A DNA stretch of 64,000 bases from Linnemannia elongata (Eukaryota > Mortierellomycota > Mortierellomycetes > Mortierellales > Mortierellaceae). Under the pieces are notes generated by a model. That model worked only from the letters and a program-made list of their open reading frames with translations. It was not told the origin of the DNA and ran no database searches. The translations under genes and the position numbers were made by a program. Every line of letters starts with the position of its first letter. Position 1 is the first letter of the stretch. The stretch spans positions 1,240,001 through 1,304,000 of the forward strand of contig JAXBDG010000006.1 in NCBI GenBank assembly GCA_036320915.1, in the 5' to 3' direction. Positions 52,045-63,962 of this stretch are shown here, one piece after another.

Positions 52045-55000
52045 ATGACTGGCCATACTCAGTCTCACAGGACAACTTCAGCCTCCCTGGCTGATGGAAC
52101 CGTCATATCCGTCAATGGTACATCCAGTTTCTTGTTCAATCATCAATGTTAATAGAATTCTCGATTCTTATTGTCTTCTCCTCACCCACGACGCATCCTT
52201 GCTCTCTCTCACTCACACGAGTGCTTTTTGCTCCGTCAATGTCCAACGACTTCGCTCCTCCTCTTTCGTCTACTCTACTCTCCCCTCGTCCCTCCAGTTC
52301 GCCGACAGTTTGACTAATCATATCTCGCCTTCGTTCCGTTTATCCTCACTCAAATTTCTTTCTTGTTACGGATCCATCTGGTTCGGATGTGGGTTCAATT
52401 GGCCTCCTTCTCCTTCTAGATCATGTTTACATGGCATCAGAGTTCATTGGGGAGTCCTATTATATTGGACGTGTCATGGAGTTCGGGAAGCAGATCAAAG
52501 GAAAACCTCTACAGGTTAGGATCGGCTGGTTTTACCGCCCAAAGGATGTCATGGCTCGCAGGAATCACGACCCTCGTCTCTTGGTCGCAACAATGCACTC
52601 AGATATGAACCCGCTGACGAGTATCCGCGGTCGATGTACCGTCACACACCAAGCCTACATCAAGGACCTGGACGCCTACAAAAAGAAGCCCGATCACTTT
52701 TACTACAACCAGCTTTTTGATCGTTACATCCACCGGTTTTACGATGTCTTGCCAGTCGACTCTGTCCGCAATCTGCCGCCAGATGTCGCAGAAGAGCTCA
52801 CCAGGAGATACCAGTACATTGTGGTCGAAGCGGGAACAGCCTCTGAATACACTGATGCCCATAGGGTGTGTCTGATCTGCAAACGGTGGTGTGCCAGGTA
52901 AGAATCGCAACAAAAGAAAACGGCAGCAGTCATTTTCTTTATCGGAGTTCAGCTGCACATGTTGCTTACGGATCTTCTAAAGGATCACGGCACGCCCCAT
53001 CCACTTTCACGGTGTCTTTCGCCCCTCCTCAAGTTTTCTTTTGTGTGTGTTTGATGGCATTGGGTATTCTAATGTCTGGGGTCGACAACTGATCCTTGGT
53101 CGCTGCTCTACTGTTGTTTCTCGGACTTTGTCCGCCTAATGGACATGGCTGGCAAAGGAGGCGAAATTTGCTCAATATTTTTTGCTCTCAATCCCGTCCA
53201 TCGCCCTTCCATCACAGCCCTTTTCCCGTTGGAATTGCCATGGTTTGGACCTATCACCGTCGTGGTCAACACTCGCACAACTCTCCCACCGCCCTCACAA
53301 CGCCGTTCTGGCCTCCCGTTCCTCCCACAGCATCACTCAATGTTCACACACTCGTACCACCTACATTCTGGGCCTACTTGGAAGGAATGATGATACACTC
53401 TTACCCTAACACGAAAAAGTGGTTCCTCTTTGTCTCTTTTAGTGGTGAGGCACTAAAGTGCATCATGTGCCAAGGTTTTCACCACATGCTCTGCATCAAC
53501 CCTCCAATGCTACGAAAGCCCTCTAAGGGATTCGCCTTCCAGTGTGCTTTATGTACCAAGCTTGCCATGGACTCTGCCTCGTCTTCTCCTACAGCACTGA
53601 AACAATCCCCAGTTGTCAACAACTCTGCGGCCTCCTCAGGACAGAACTCTCCCCGTGGATCACCCAAACAAAAGTCTGTCGCTACCCTGACAGTGGTACC
53701 CGCGACCAGGAACAACAATACCCGGAATGATGCCAAGTCGTTGCTTGCCTCTGCGCCCTCGACATCTCAGGATCAGAAAATGTCCCACATGTGGCCCTTT
53801 CGTTACTTTGGCACTCATGCGGATATTCAGGACATCTTTGGTATGCGCATCATTCAAACATGCGGGTTCATTGTTGCCACGTTTATTGTTTTTCGTTTAG
53901 AAGTTGTTCGTCAAAACTAATCGTATGTCTCATATTCTTTTTCACTTGTGCGTAGACCCTGATGACCGAGTGTATCCACGTGCCTCGAGTCGAGTTGGAG
54001 CAAGATATCAGGCGGTGGTTGTCAAGTGGGATGGACCTGGACAGATCTTGGTGACATCGACTATCTTTGACGACCCACAAAACAATCTTTTAAAGAGCAG
54101 GACAAAGAAGGGAGGTCGCGGCGGAAGACCTCCATCGAACAAGTTGAAGGTCCCTGAAGGTAAAGTAGAAAACATCCACCTGAGAATAACATGGCGCATG
54201 TGTAACCCACAAAGGAACTCTATCTCAAATCAAGCTCTCTGTTTTGGTCATGTCTACACATTTAGAACAATTCGACACACAATCAAGAGCACATTCAGCA
54301 TCGTTAGATGGCACAGCGGATGGTCCGGATACGCCACAGGCACCGTCGTCACCAGCGAGGTCAGGATTGGGGATCGACGATGGATCAGTGCACCTGGAGC
54401 GTGGAGGGGAGGACACTTCCACTTTGCAGTACTCTAAGCCGAGCCACATCGCGGACGAATATGGTAAGAACCATCTGTTTTTCTGTTCTCCATGAATAGA
54501 ATGAGTGGATTGAGTAGTCAAGGCAGGTCGATTGATTTTTTTTATTTGCAGCTCCGCCGCATCGATCTCACACTATTTATTTCCCCCTCATCTTTTCTGT
54601 GTTGTCCAATAGTGGCTGACTATATGAGTCGGGTCAAGGAACTATCTCTACCCCTGCCTGCACACTCGGCTGACCTGATTGACCGGGCATTGTCTGCCTT
54701 GCAGAAATCTGGATTTGATGCCGACAAGGCTCTCAAGGAGATAGCCACGGTGCAGAAACGGGATTTCGACATTGTGGATTGGACACCAAAGGAGATTGAT
54801 GCCTTCGAGGAAGGGATCCGGCTTTATGGCCATGAGCTGTTTGCGATCAAGAAGAAGGTCGAGACTCGATCTATGAAAGATATTGTTCGTTTCTTTTACA
54901 AATGGAAAAAGACTGAGCGCTACCAACCCGTCTATTCGGTTTTTACAAAGATCAACAAGCCAAAGTAAGTTTTACAGTTTGTTCACTTAGGGACGTGCCA

Positions 55001-57105
55001 GCCTGTTGCCTAGTACTTTGTTAACCTTTTACAATTTTGACCTTCTGTAGCAAAAAATTCAAGTCTGTTGGACGAGCTGCCGTCATGTCACCAGTAGTCG
55101 AGCTGGGAAGTCGTTCGAAGGCGAATGGTGAAACACCTCCGGACAACGTTCTTGATCGTGACTGTATTATCCTCCCAACGGCTGAGAATGCGAACAAGTT
55201 TGAGTGCATCCACTGCGGCACCACCAGCACGACAATGTGGCGCAAGGCACCAGGAGAGGTTGATCGGCAAAAGAAGTTTCCTCGAGTCTATTGCAACGAT
55301 TGTGGCAATGACTGGGTTCGATATGTGACTCTGCCGCCTTTGACGGATTCGATCAAGGAGAGCAAAAAGAACAGGAACAAGGATAAGGAAAAGGAGAAGG
55401 ACAAGGAGAAAGACAAAGACAAGGACGTCATAGGTATGGAGACTGTTCGATAAATTGGTTGATAATGTCTGTACATGATCTGAATTGAACCCTAACTCGT
55501 ATACCTATACGACTATTATTATCTCTATAGTGAAAGGACAAGTAAATGGAAATGGCAAGCCATCGCCAGTAGTGGTAGTGTCAGAGCCGAGTGCACCTGG
55601 TGTGAAGCGCAAACGAAGCGAACCCAAGAGCGCCATCACAAAACGAATCAAGGAGCAGGTACGACTATTTTGCAACCGCTTGGGCTATGCGAAGAAAGCC
55701 TTCGGATTCTGGGGTTGGATTGCCTCATTTATCTTACGCGTAAATTTTGTTCTTGTGCCACCATTTTAGTCACGGGAGCCTACCAGATCTCCTTCGCCAG
55801 ATCCCGAGGTGCCATGTGCCGTTTGCGACAACCTTGCGACTCCTAGCAGTCAAATGCTGAACTGCTCGAGCTGCCATCTCGCTGTCCATCCAGGTAACGC
55901 AATGTTTTCTATTTTCCCGTCCGCCTCAACACCATGGCTACAACTTATATACTAAAAAACATGGCTCGCTCACTTCGGAAATCCATTATCCACTGCAATA
56001 GATTGCTACGGTGCAGCATCAACTGTCCCGACACGGAAATGGGCCTGCGATACATGCGTCAACAATCAGAACCCAACCTGCTCAACGGTAAATTCCAGTG
56101 CATCGACTCACTCCTAGGGGGCATGCCTTTTTTATTCTTCGAAACTAACAGCTATCTTTGTTTATTCTATCAAATTAGTCTTATAACTGCGTGCTGTGTA
56201 CAAAGACATCCGACACCCAACCACAAGCGCTCAAACGGACAACGGGTCACAACTGGGCTCATATTCTTTGCGCTGTTTGGATCCCCGAAACCAACTTTGT
56301 GGATGTGGAAGCACTCTCACCTATCGAGTCGGTCGGCCGGATTCGCCATGAGCGGTGGAGACAGACTTGCTCGATCTGTAAGCAAAAGGCTGGCGCCTGT
56401 ATCACATGTGGCGAGGGTTGCAAGAAGGCGTTCCATGTCACCTGCGCCCGTGATGCGGGGTATAAGATTGCATTTGAGATGCAGCCTACCAAGAATGTCA
56501 AGGGCGGGCTGATGGTGCCTATGGTCTGGTGTCCCAATCATGACTTGACATCTCGTAAGGTGATCCAAATTCGGGACCAGCCGGACGCGTTGACGGATCG
56601 AAACGCTCTTCAGACCTATGTCCACTATTACAAGCAGTGTGATGTCTCTATCCCAAGCGCGATGAGGAAGAGCAGACTGTTGATGGCGCTGAACCCAGGT
56701 ATCGGAGCGTCTTCGCCTTCGACGTGGCAACAAACCCATGGATTGAATGGAAGGAGGACGTCGCATGGAGGATATGGCGTCAAGGTCAGGACATCTTCAT
56801 ACCAGTCTGTGGAGGAGAATTGTAGACGGTGTGCTGCGACCACTTCACCGATCTGGTGGGAGGATAAAGTGGAGGATGGCCAGCATGCCAATGGGCATTC
56901 GGGACCGCCATACACGCCGCCACCTTCGCAGCCTCCTTTGGAAAGGAGCACGCGTGTCAAAGTCGAGAGCCAGGACGAGCACAAAAAGGATGGGTCTTCG
57001 TCGTTGCCTTCGAGTAATGGCCACCAGCACTCACAACAACATACTGAGTCGTCTTTAATCTGCCATGCTTGCTACTGGGACTCTCAACCTTCAGCAGCTG
57101 TTTAG
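52045..57105 (+). CDS. Snt2/SntB-like chromatin regulator (BAH-PHD-ELM2-SANT-GATA-like-ePHD), 1116 aa
   Basis: Epigenetic reader and likely subunit of an Rpd3-type histone deacetylase complex, as known for Snt2 in yeasts and SntB in moulds. Exons are 52045-52117, 52420-52897, 53443-53840, 53956-54159, 54266-54463, 54613-54964, 55051-55433, 55531-55658, 55770-55893, 56002-56087 and 56179-57105; all phases agree (1117 codons). BAH, 25 to about 165: DHVYMASEF, IGRVMEF, VRIGWFYRPKDV. PHD1, about 177-225: CLICKRWC ... ALKCIMCQGFHHMLCINP, FQCALC. ELM2-like, about 317-345: DDRVYPRASSRVGARYQA. SANT, about 508-556: DWTPKEIDAFEEGIRLYG ... IVRFFYKWKKTERY. GATA-like finger, about 620-653: CIHCGTTSTTMWR ... 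YCNDCG. Extended PHD, about 752-910: CAVCDNLATPSSQML ... WAHILCAVWIPETNF ... CSICKQKAGACITC ... FHVTCARDAGY. Lys/Asp/Glu-rich linker near 55370-55430. Intron 2 is 545 nt; the others are about 85-300 nt. Confidence 0.93.
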
Positions 57106-59039
57106 TTGAAACAGAATAAAAGCGAATAGACCTTACTAATTAGCTTACATAATATCAATCATACAATCCAATCCGACGTTTCATTGTTGCTATCTCAACA
57201 CCATCCCATTGCTGCAATTTCAACAGCCTGTCGAAGCGGCTACTTTAACAACCAATGTGTGCCAACATGAATGACAGCACAGAGATGTGTTGGGTTAGCT
57301 AACCCAAGAACTAGTGGATGGCCAGAAGGATGTTCTTTCAGAGTCAACGTTGCCGGAGAAAACACTCGCAGGGACAACCGTTCATCAAGCCATCAATCAT
57401 TGACAAGCCGTAATAACTTTGACTTTTTGCAAACCAAGAGCAAGTCCTGGGAGGCCTTTAATGATAAAACGTTTTCACGCGTCTCTTCCCCTTTTCCACC
57501 AATGGCCAAACCAACGGAACAAGAGTGCGCTCCACTGCGTCTAATGCGCCTCTTTCCATTGTAAAGCCCGATTTATGCACTATGACCACCCGACCCCCTC
57601 CAGGAAAAAATAACAAGTACCGAGCGAGCGGACGATCGCCTTCTTCTGCATCACCATCACATCACTAACACCCTCGCAGCAAAAAGGAAAATGGCCATGA
57701 AAACGAACCAAAAGGAATACCTCGACACAAAATGGCGGACCGCAGATCTTTCCCAAATCCTAGGTAATGCTCGGCATAGACGCAGCAGTTGCAGAAATGG
57801 AGACTAAATGGTCAGGCGCACTAAGTCTACTCAACAACTCGTCGTCGACACGCAAAGTTGATTTCTATAACCGCCTCGCCAAGATGTCGCGCGTGTGTCG
57901 CATGGCGTTGTTTGAGTTTGCGCTTTAAAACGTATATTTATGATAGTAGAGCGTGTATGCCAAGAATTGAATGTGTTATGGTGGACAGTATTACAGATGC
58001 CACTTTCGCAATGTGTATGTGTAGAAACAATACAAGGGGCGGCTACGGATAAATGTTATTATGAAAAAGACGGTTGCGGCGGACGAAGGGACACTGAAGA
58101 TCATATCCTCAACTAAGCGACCCATCCCCTTCCAAGTCGCCTCGGACACCAATACACTACCCGACAAGAAGAAGACCTCAACAAAATCTCCATCCTCAAC
58201 TACAACATCAAGTACACAACCACTTTCAAGCTCCTAAATGTCTGATTTCCTACGCTATGCAAATGAAATCGACCAACAACAGCAAGAGGAAGATATTGAC
58301 CGCCCCTCAGCCTGGATCATCCAATCAAGAGCCAACGTTGATTCCATCCTAATCGAATGTGCAAAAGGCCTTAAGATGAAAGCCCCATCTGTTGTGTACG
58401 TGCACATGTGTGAGATGTTTAGCAATTGCTAGTAGCAGCAGCTGCATGTTACTCGTGAGGAGGATCAATGACAGACAGAAAAATAAAGTGGAAAGCGTTA
58501 CTCTCTTATCACTTTTCATATCTGTTGTTCCCCTTGACACAACACGTCTTGTCTCGCTAGATTTCCTCCTGCTTGAAGTCCAAAGCTGTCGTGGGGATGG
58601 TAAGGGGGTTGTGAAACATACAGATTGTTGTTGAGAGGAAGGCGAAGTAGGGGAGGGGAGGACAATGTTGGTTCCTGATTTTATGACATTTTGCCACTGC
58701 ACTGCCACCTCCTTTTTGTATTTTGTTTCCTGTCGCTTTCTTCCCGCCTTTTTATCTCCATTTTAGCGTCCTCCCTTGACATATATACAACCCTTTATTA
58801 TGTATTCACCTCCATTGGCGTTTTTCCCTTTTCATTAATATCTTTCATTGCCGCCCTGGCGCCGATGAGTGGATCTATACCACTGCGTCGACGATGACGA
58901 CGACTGCTGTTTCTGTTGTCGCACTGCCTGTTTTCCATTAACAAACGACCGCATCATCGCGTCAGGACCTCTCAACGTATCCTCATTATCCGCGTCGGTG
59001 TTGTTACTGTTGCTGTCATTATGGTGCCTGACGTACTTG
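57106..59039. other. Long intergenic region with possible coding relics
   Basis: No intact gene. Short frames at about 57690-57800 (MAMKTNQKEYLDTKWRTADL) and 58070-58430 (STKRPIPFQVASDTNTLPDK ... TAA ... MSDFLRYANEIDQQ) have protein-like composition, but stops separate them and I do not recognise a family. They may be remnants of a decayed gene. Confidence 0.35.
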
Positions 59040-60090
59040 CTATCCTTGTTGTTGTTGATGGTGGTGACGCCGCTTCTGGGGGATGGCTGTTCGAGACTGC
59101 TTGGACTGTGGGGTGAAGAATGCGTGCCCAATTCGTAATGATGACTGTACAAAATTGACTGTGCGAAGGAGAGCTGCCGATCTGGAGGATTCTATTCCAA
59201 TAAGGTCCATTGTCAATGGCTCGCCTCCTTGACAATATTTGACAGACAATTGATAGACCTTGGGACAGTGGTTGCGAATGAGAACTGTCAGATTATGGGC
59301 AGGACGAGAGGGGAGGGGAGAAGAGGATGTATTCAATTCGTCCATGTGAGTGATAGACATATCCTTGAGTTCGAGGCAACGGCTCAAAATGATGACAAGA
59401 TGATGCTCGTGTGTTTGATCCATGGCCTTGATCTCGATCGAGAGGCGCTGAAGACTAGGATGTGCGGTTGGCCAAGGGGGGACAGAGGCATTGACCTGAT
59501 CGGGGTCAATGTTCATGATGGAGGTCCAGCTCACGACAAGCTACTGCAGTCAGAGGGCGGTGGGCAAGTTAGGCGCACGCATACAAGTAATCGATCTTTG
59601 TGTCAATGTTGCCGAGTTGAAGGTGTGCTAGAGTTGGATGCTGGAGTAGTGCAGCGAACAATTTCTGGGGCGCCTCACTGTTCTGGGTCAGAATAAAGTC
59701 TCCCTGGATAGTCAGCCGTTCGAGCTGCAAGTTATCGCGATTCAATTGGACAGCCTGGGTGGTGCTCTCAATGGCGAAGCAGGCGAGTGAATTCGAGTTC
59801 CTTGAGGTAGCGACAGCGAGATTGAGGGCCTTTGAAGAAGACGAGCGATCGACAGTCGTGCGAGTACAATTGGTGAATAAAGAGGCCCACCCGGTTGAGG
59901 ATGGCGCGATGGCTCTTGTGAAAGGGATCCTCAGAGTGTAAATTCTCGCTGAAGGTGAGAGTGTACCAGACCAGAGTGAGTTCCAGTAGCGGTTGACGAC
60001 GGAGCAGTGAGGTAAGTCTGTGTGGTTGAGATGAGAGGTGATCTTGTTGAAGAGGTATTCAGAGCGGATGATATCGAAGGCGTTTGTCAT
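59040..60090 (-). pseudogene. F-box/LRR gene, probably broken
   Basis: The F-box-like N-terminus starts MTNAFDIIRSEYLFNKITSH at 60090 and runs through HCSVVNRYWNSLWSGTL to LQLGNIDTKIDYLYACA, where a TAA ends the frame near 59569. Sensible LRR-like sequence (HPSLQRLSIEIKAMDQTHEH, LSRCLELKDMSITHMDEL, CPKVYQLSVKYCQGG) resumes in another frame at 59534 and ends at 59040. The join could be an intron of 41 nt (GTATGC ... CTGCAG), but that leads straight into a TGA, and other AG choices also fail by phase. A frameshifted pseudogene is the simplest reading; total length is also short compared with the intact neighbours. Confidence 0.6.
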
Positions 60091-60323
60091 TGCGAGAAGT
60101 GTACTTGGATGGCGTTGATGGATGCGAAGAGGAGAAGGTGTGAAAGCGAAGAAGACGAAGAAAAGAGAGAAAATAAGGTTAAGTTTAAAGCATGGCAATG
60201 GCCCTGCCAACAAATGGGAGACATCCCCTCTCTACCTCCACCTCACTATTTTCTCCGTTTCTTTCGTCTCTTCTGTTTCCCTTATTCCTCTCAAACACCC
60301 ACACCCACACCCACACGCTCACA

Positions 60324-60603
60324 CACAGGAGAGCTGTCGTGGACAACACGCATTCAAGACTCACACAGGAACTACCCCCCGAGATCTTTCACCTCATTGC
60401 TGTCTACCTCGACACAAAAATACTCTTCGCCTCAACTGCATGCCTGTTGTCCATGGCACCTCGTCTTCATGTCACTCATCTGGCAAAAAATAAACGACAA
60501 CGCGCCCTTCTGGAAATCCTTCTGTTCACACACCAAGGACACAACACTCGAAGAAGATATAATCGCACTTCGCGAACAAAAGTATATCGACCTGTTTCGA
60601 TAA
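60324..60603 (+). pseudogene. F-box fragment with frameshift
   Basis: LTQELPPEIFHLIAVYLDTK followed by ILFASTACLL is a typical F-box start. After that the conserved continuation WHLVFMSLIWQKINDNAPFW is found only in the next frame, ending at 60603. There is no good ATG just before it and no LRR part after it. It lies about 285 bp upstream of an intact F-box gene on the same strand, so it looks like a truncated tandem copy. Confidence 0.65.
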
Positions 60604-60887
60604 TAAACATCATGGACAGTGAAGCAAACAACAGCACGAATAAAAAAGAGCTGTATAGACCGGTTCTCCTTCAGCCCGCATGTACCTTTGTTTCTAAGTT
60701 CATTTGACCCTTTCAATGCTGCCGCAGCCACACCTGTGACGCTTGCTTACTCTTCATGTGCCTTGCCTGTTGCGTTCTTCTCATTCAACCCTTGCCACCT
60801 TCCCTCTCACTCCCACTCCACTCCTCCCTCTCATTCTCAAACTTCAGTCGCAGCCTCACCATCACTCATTCCATCAAGCAACCAGAC

Positions 60888-62909
60888 ATGGCAGACACTC
60901 CTTCCGAGCTGTTGCATATTGTTGCAGCACACCTCGACGCGCCGTCCTTCTTCGTCTGTCTTCACGTATGTCGCTCCTGGAACGCCTTCTTCACGTCTTA
61001 CGGTTGGCGGAGCATTGATGGCAGGATGGCCTTTTGGCAGCGGTTTATCGAGCACGGCCCACTTTTCGACTCTTTGCAGAAGTACCGCCACTTTATCCGG
61101 AGTTTGGTTGTCCGCCAACGAAAGCTGTTGCTCTTTGCCCTTGCCGCGGGTCTGACAGACCTCACCTCGTTGGTCGTCATAGGTCCGTTTGGGGATGGGA
61201 ACTACAGCTCCCAGCGCAGGAAATACCCGCTCAACCAGATTCGTCTTGCCATCCCCGAGTCAGCGTTCGGCCAACAGCAACAACAGGATTGGCATGCCGT
61301 CCTGCACCAGTCGCGACTTTGTTGGCAGGTGGTCCTCGACAACCCTGGCTTGACAAAACTCGACTTTAGGTATGCACCTATCTGGAAGGCAGCATCAACA
61401 AGGTGCCCTGAGGTTAAGGCCCTTTGGCTACAAATCTTTACAAGACTCCGAGAGGCGCGTTACCTTGAGATGCGGAACGGAGACGACGAAGTTCTCTCAA
61501 GACTAGGCACATTGTACCCAAAGATCGAGCATTTTGGACACTGGGGCCAAAGTGGGAGAGCTCTCGATTCTATGACAGCGGGCTATTCGACAACACTTCG
61601 GGTTCTGGAAATCAACAATACCGTTCGATATCGACACTTGCGAGAGATCGTAATGGCTTTTCCCAACCTACAGCGTCTCCACGTTGAGCGGTGCACGTCT
61701 CCCCTGGAAGTGAACTCGGCCGCCTTGGTGGAGTTTTTACATGAAAAGTTGGAGGTCCTTAAGATTCAGGTTCCATCCGACCTGGGGTTGGTCAAGGTCC
61801 ATTTCCCCAACGTCAAGAAACTTCACTCTGGTCTTTTCGATCCTTCGGTAGCCCGAAACTTGCTCGAGTCTCATCCCGCTCTGGAGCACTTGATTTTGAC
61901 CTACCCCGAGTACCATATTGCATTCTTCCCACCGATCAACGAACCCGTGCAACCGCCTAGTGCAAGCTTTGGACTGAAGGAACTCGAGTGGACAGGAAAA
62001 CGCGGTTACCATCGCATGAACTTGGGCTTATTGCTACCGAGGCTGTCTCATCTGGTCCGTCTGGATATCGATGTCATTCGGGCGGCTGATTTCGAGATCA
62101 TCCCAAGGACATGCCATTTGCTGGAGCATATGAGATTCAACCTGGAGGGACGAGCCTATCAGGGAATGAGCGAGCTCTTTGCCAAGTGTCCTCATCTTAA
62201 GACCTGCTTGGGCCGTGAACACATTATTCGTGCGAGCGATATGGCGGATGAGCTGCAACCGTGGACGTGCCTCGGCCTCCAGGAGCTAGATCTCGAGATT
62301 GCTGGGGTTACTCGGCTGAGTTATGATGAGGAACGTATTCTGGACGCGATGCAGGTGGAAGGCCGGACAGAGCCTCGGGACAGGGAGGAAGAGGGTGCGA
62401 TCAAGGCTCGTCAATCGTCTAACGAAGAGCAACGCCAAGTGTATCGTCGACTGGGCCAGTGCACCGGCCTGACTCGCCTCCAGCTTGGCGTCGAAGAAGG
62501 CGTCAGGTATTTGCCTCAAGACGAAGCGCCACGATTGTTGAGCACACATTTCAAGAGTCAATTGACAGGAGGAATGTCATACCATGGCCTTCGAGAAGGA
62601 CCGTTGTATGTCAACACACTGGAACTGACTTTAGAGTCTGGACTAGCTGAACTCAGGACCCTCCAAGAACTAGAGAATCTGGGATTGAACTATGTCAATC
62701 ACCGGATCGGGATCGACGAGATAGAGTGGATGGGCCAGAATTGGTCACTGAAGACTGTATCTGGGATTTGGGGATACTATGTTCGAGGCAATCAGGATGA
62801 TGATAGTGTTGAGGAACGAGCGGGATCATTTCTGAGCTTTATACCGGATCATGACAGCCAAGCCTCAGACCCGGAAGACAGTTATGGTGACGATGACGAT
62901 GACTTGTAG
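60888..62909 (+). CDS. F-box / leucine-rich protein, 673 aa
   Basis: The start at 60888 (MADTPSELLHIVAAHLD) is chosen because it opens the F-box directly; the frame is open back to 60756 but those codons look like leader. The F-box covers residues 4-45 (LLHIVAAHLDAPSFFVCLHV CRSWNAFF). Irregular LRRs follow (LTKLDFRYAPIW, LREARYLEMRNGD, FPNLQRLHVERC, HPALEHLILTYPEY, LSHLVRLDIDVI, CHLLEHMRFNLEG, CPHLKTCLG), and the C-terminal signature LESGLAELRTLQELENLGLN ... IDEIEWMGQNWSLKT matches the gene at 23369-25669. The tail is acidic. Single exon. Likely SCF receptor with unknown target. Confidence 0.88.
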   Translation: MADTPSELLHIVAAHLDAPSFFVCLHVCRSWNAFFTSYGWRSIDGRMAFWQRFIEHGPLFDSLQKYRHFIRSLVVRQRKLLLFALAAGLTDLTSLVVIGPFGDGNYSSQRRKYPLNQIRLAIPESAFGQQQQQDWHAVLHQSRLCWQVVLDNPGLTKLDFRYAPIWKAASTRCPEVKALWLQIFTRLREARYLEMRNGDDEVLSRLGTLYPKIEHFGHWGQSGRALDSMTAGYSTTLRVLEINNTVRYRHLREIVMAFPNLQRLHVERCTSPLEVNSAALVEFLHEKLEVLKIQVPSDLGLVKVHFPNVKKLHSGLFDPSVARNLLESHPALEHLILTYPEYHIAFFPPINEPVQPPSASFGLKELEWTGKRGYHRMNLGLLLPRLSHLVRLDIDVIRAADFEIIPRTCHLLEHMRFNLEGRAYQGMSELFAKCPHLKTCLGREHIIRASDMADELQPWTCLGLQELDLEIAGVTRLSYDEERILDAMQVEGRTEPRDREEEGAIKARQSSNEEQRQVYRRLGQCTGLTRLQLGVEEGVRYLPQDEAPRLLSTHFKSQLTGGMSYHGLREGPLYVNTLELTLESGLAELRTLQELENLGLNYVNHRIGIDEIEWMGQNWSLKTVSGIWGYYVRGNQDDDSVEERAGSFLSFIPDHDSQASDPEDSYGDDDDDL

Positions 62910-63471
62910 AGTGAGCAGCTATGGGCTTTCCAACAAGGCGAGGTGGCAACAGACCAGACTTTGGGGTTGGTTGGCCGAACGATGCGATCTAGACCATCAA
63001 GGCCGACGAAAAAAACCTGTAATTGAATCACAATAAGATTATTTCCATTCTTGTCACGCCCTCTCTCTCCTGTAACGCGTTCGTAGGTTGGTGTTGTCCA
63101 TTTGAACGTTTTGGTATGAACGCGAGGCTCCGCCCAACTCTCCTTCAACAGATAGAAACAGTTAAGATAAGCAGTCACTGTTGATTTTTTCTTTTCTTTT
63201 CTTTTTTTTTTTTTTGTTGGTGTGTGCGACACACATATAATTTCCTTGTACCTTGTCCTTGTCCTTGCCTTCGTCCTTGCCTTACACTCCCCACCCTACT
63301 TTGCCATCCATTCATTCCTCGCAAGTGGACGAACCAACTCATTACACTTCCACTGGCAAACTCTCTCAAATTTTAAGCACCAGCCCCTACTTCTCACGGA
63401 CCCACCTTCTTATCTGAATTATCTCTCCTTCCCTCCTCTCTCAGTTGATATCCGCTCAAATATAATACACC
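62910..63471. other. Spacer before the helicase gene
   Basis: Contains the 3' UTR of the F-box gene and the promoter of the next gene. There is a 14-nt T run near 63202-63215 and tandem CTTGTCCTTG(C/T)C repeats at 63244-63290. No gene recognised. Confidence 0.45.
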
Positions 63472-63962
63472 ATGGGAAAGAACCGCCCACGTTACAACGA
63501 GAGGGCCAGAGCTTCAAGCAACAGATCTTCTCGTCCACATCCCAATGCCAGAGATGGAGGACGGAAAGCTACCAAGCCTACTCTCATGCAACCGTATGTG
63601 GATATGTTATTTTAGCAAGATAATCTTTGAAACAGAGCTTCATTCAAGGTCTTGATGTTCTTCTGTTTTCACCTTCTAATCACTGACTTGTGTTGTTTTT
63701 TTTTCAAAAAAAAATAAATGTAAACAGAACTGACTCTAATGCCGAAATTCTTGCGCCTGGGCAGGTCGACACAGCAGCTGTTGAGTTCAATGAGGAGGTA
63801 AGCCAAGCCTTGACATGGACAACAAGAAGAAAGTCGGGAACAAAGTGCTCAAGTCATGTATGCGATAACTAACTGTATCACCCCTCCTTGATCTCTATGA
63901 CTAAATAGGCTGTCCAACCACAGATGAGCAGCAAGAAGAAGAAGAGACTGGAAAAGTACATC
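63472..63962 (+). CDS. DEAH-box RNA helicase Ecm16/Dhr1 (DHX37), N-terminal part only
   Basis: Three exons are visible before the window ends: 63472-63593 (MGKNRPRYNERARASSNRSS and onward), 63728-63797 (TDSNAEILAPGQVDTAAVEF) and 63909-63962 (AVQPQMSSKKKKRLEKYI), joined in phase and followed by a GTACGT donor. The order and spacing of R-x-R-(Y/F)-NE-x-AR, NAEIL-x-P and KKKRL-(E/D)-K-(Y/F)-I match the N-terminus of yeast Ecm16/Dhr1 and human DHX37, the helicase that dissociates U3 snoRNA from the 18S precursor in the nucleolus. The helicase core itself is outside the window, so the call rests on these N-terminal motifs. Confidence 0.75.

Noticed and set aside
54492..54968. Separate small SANT-domain gene
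   Set aside because: Phase-compatible splice sites place it as exon 6 of the Snt2-like gene.
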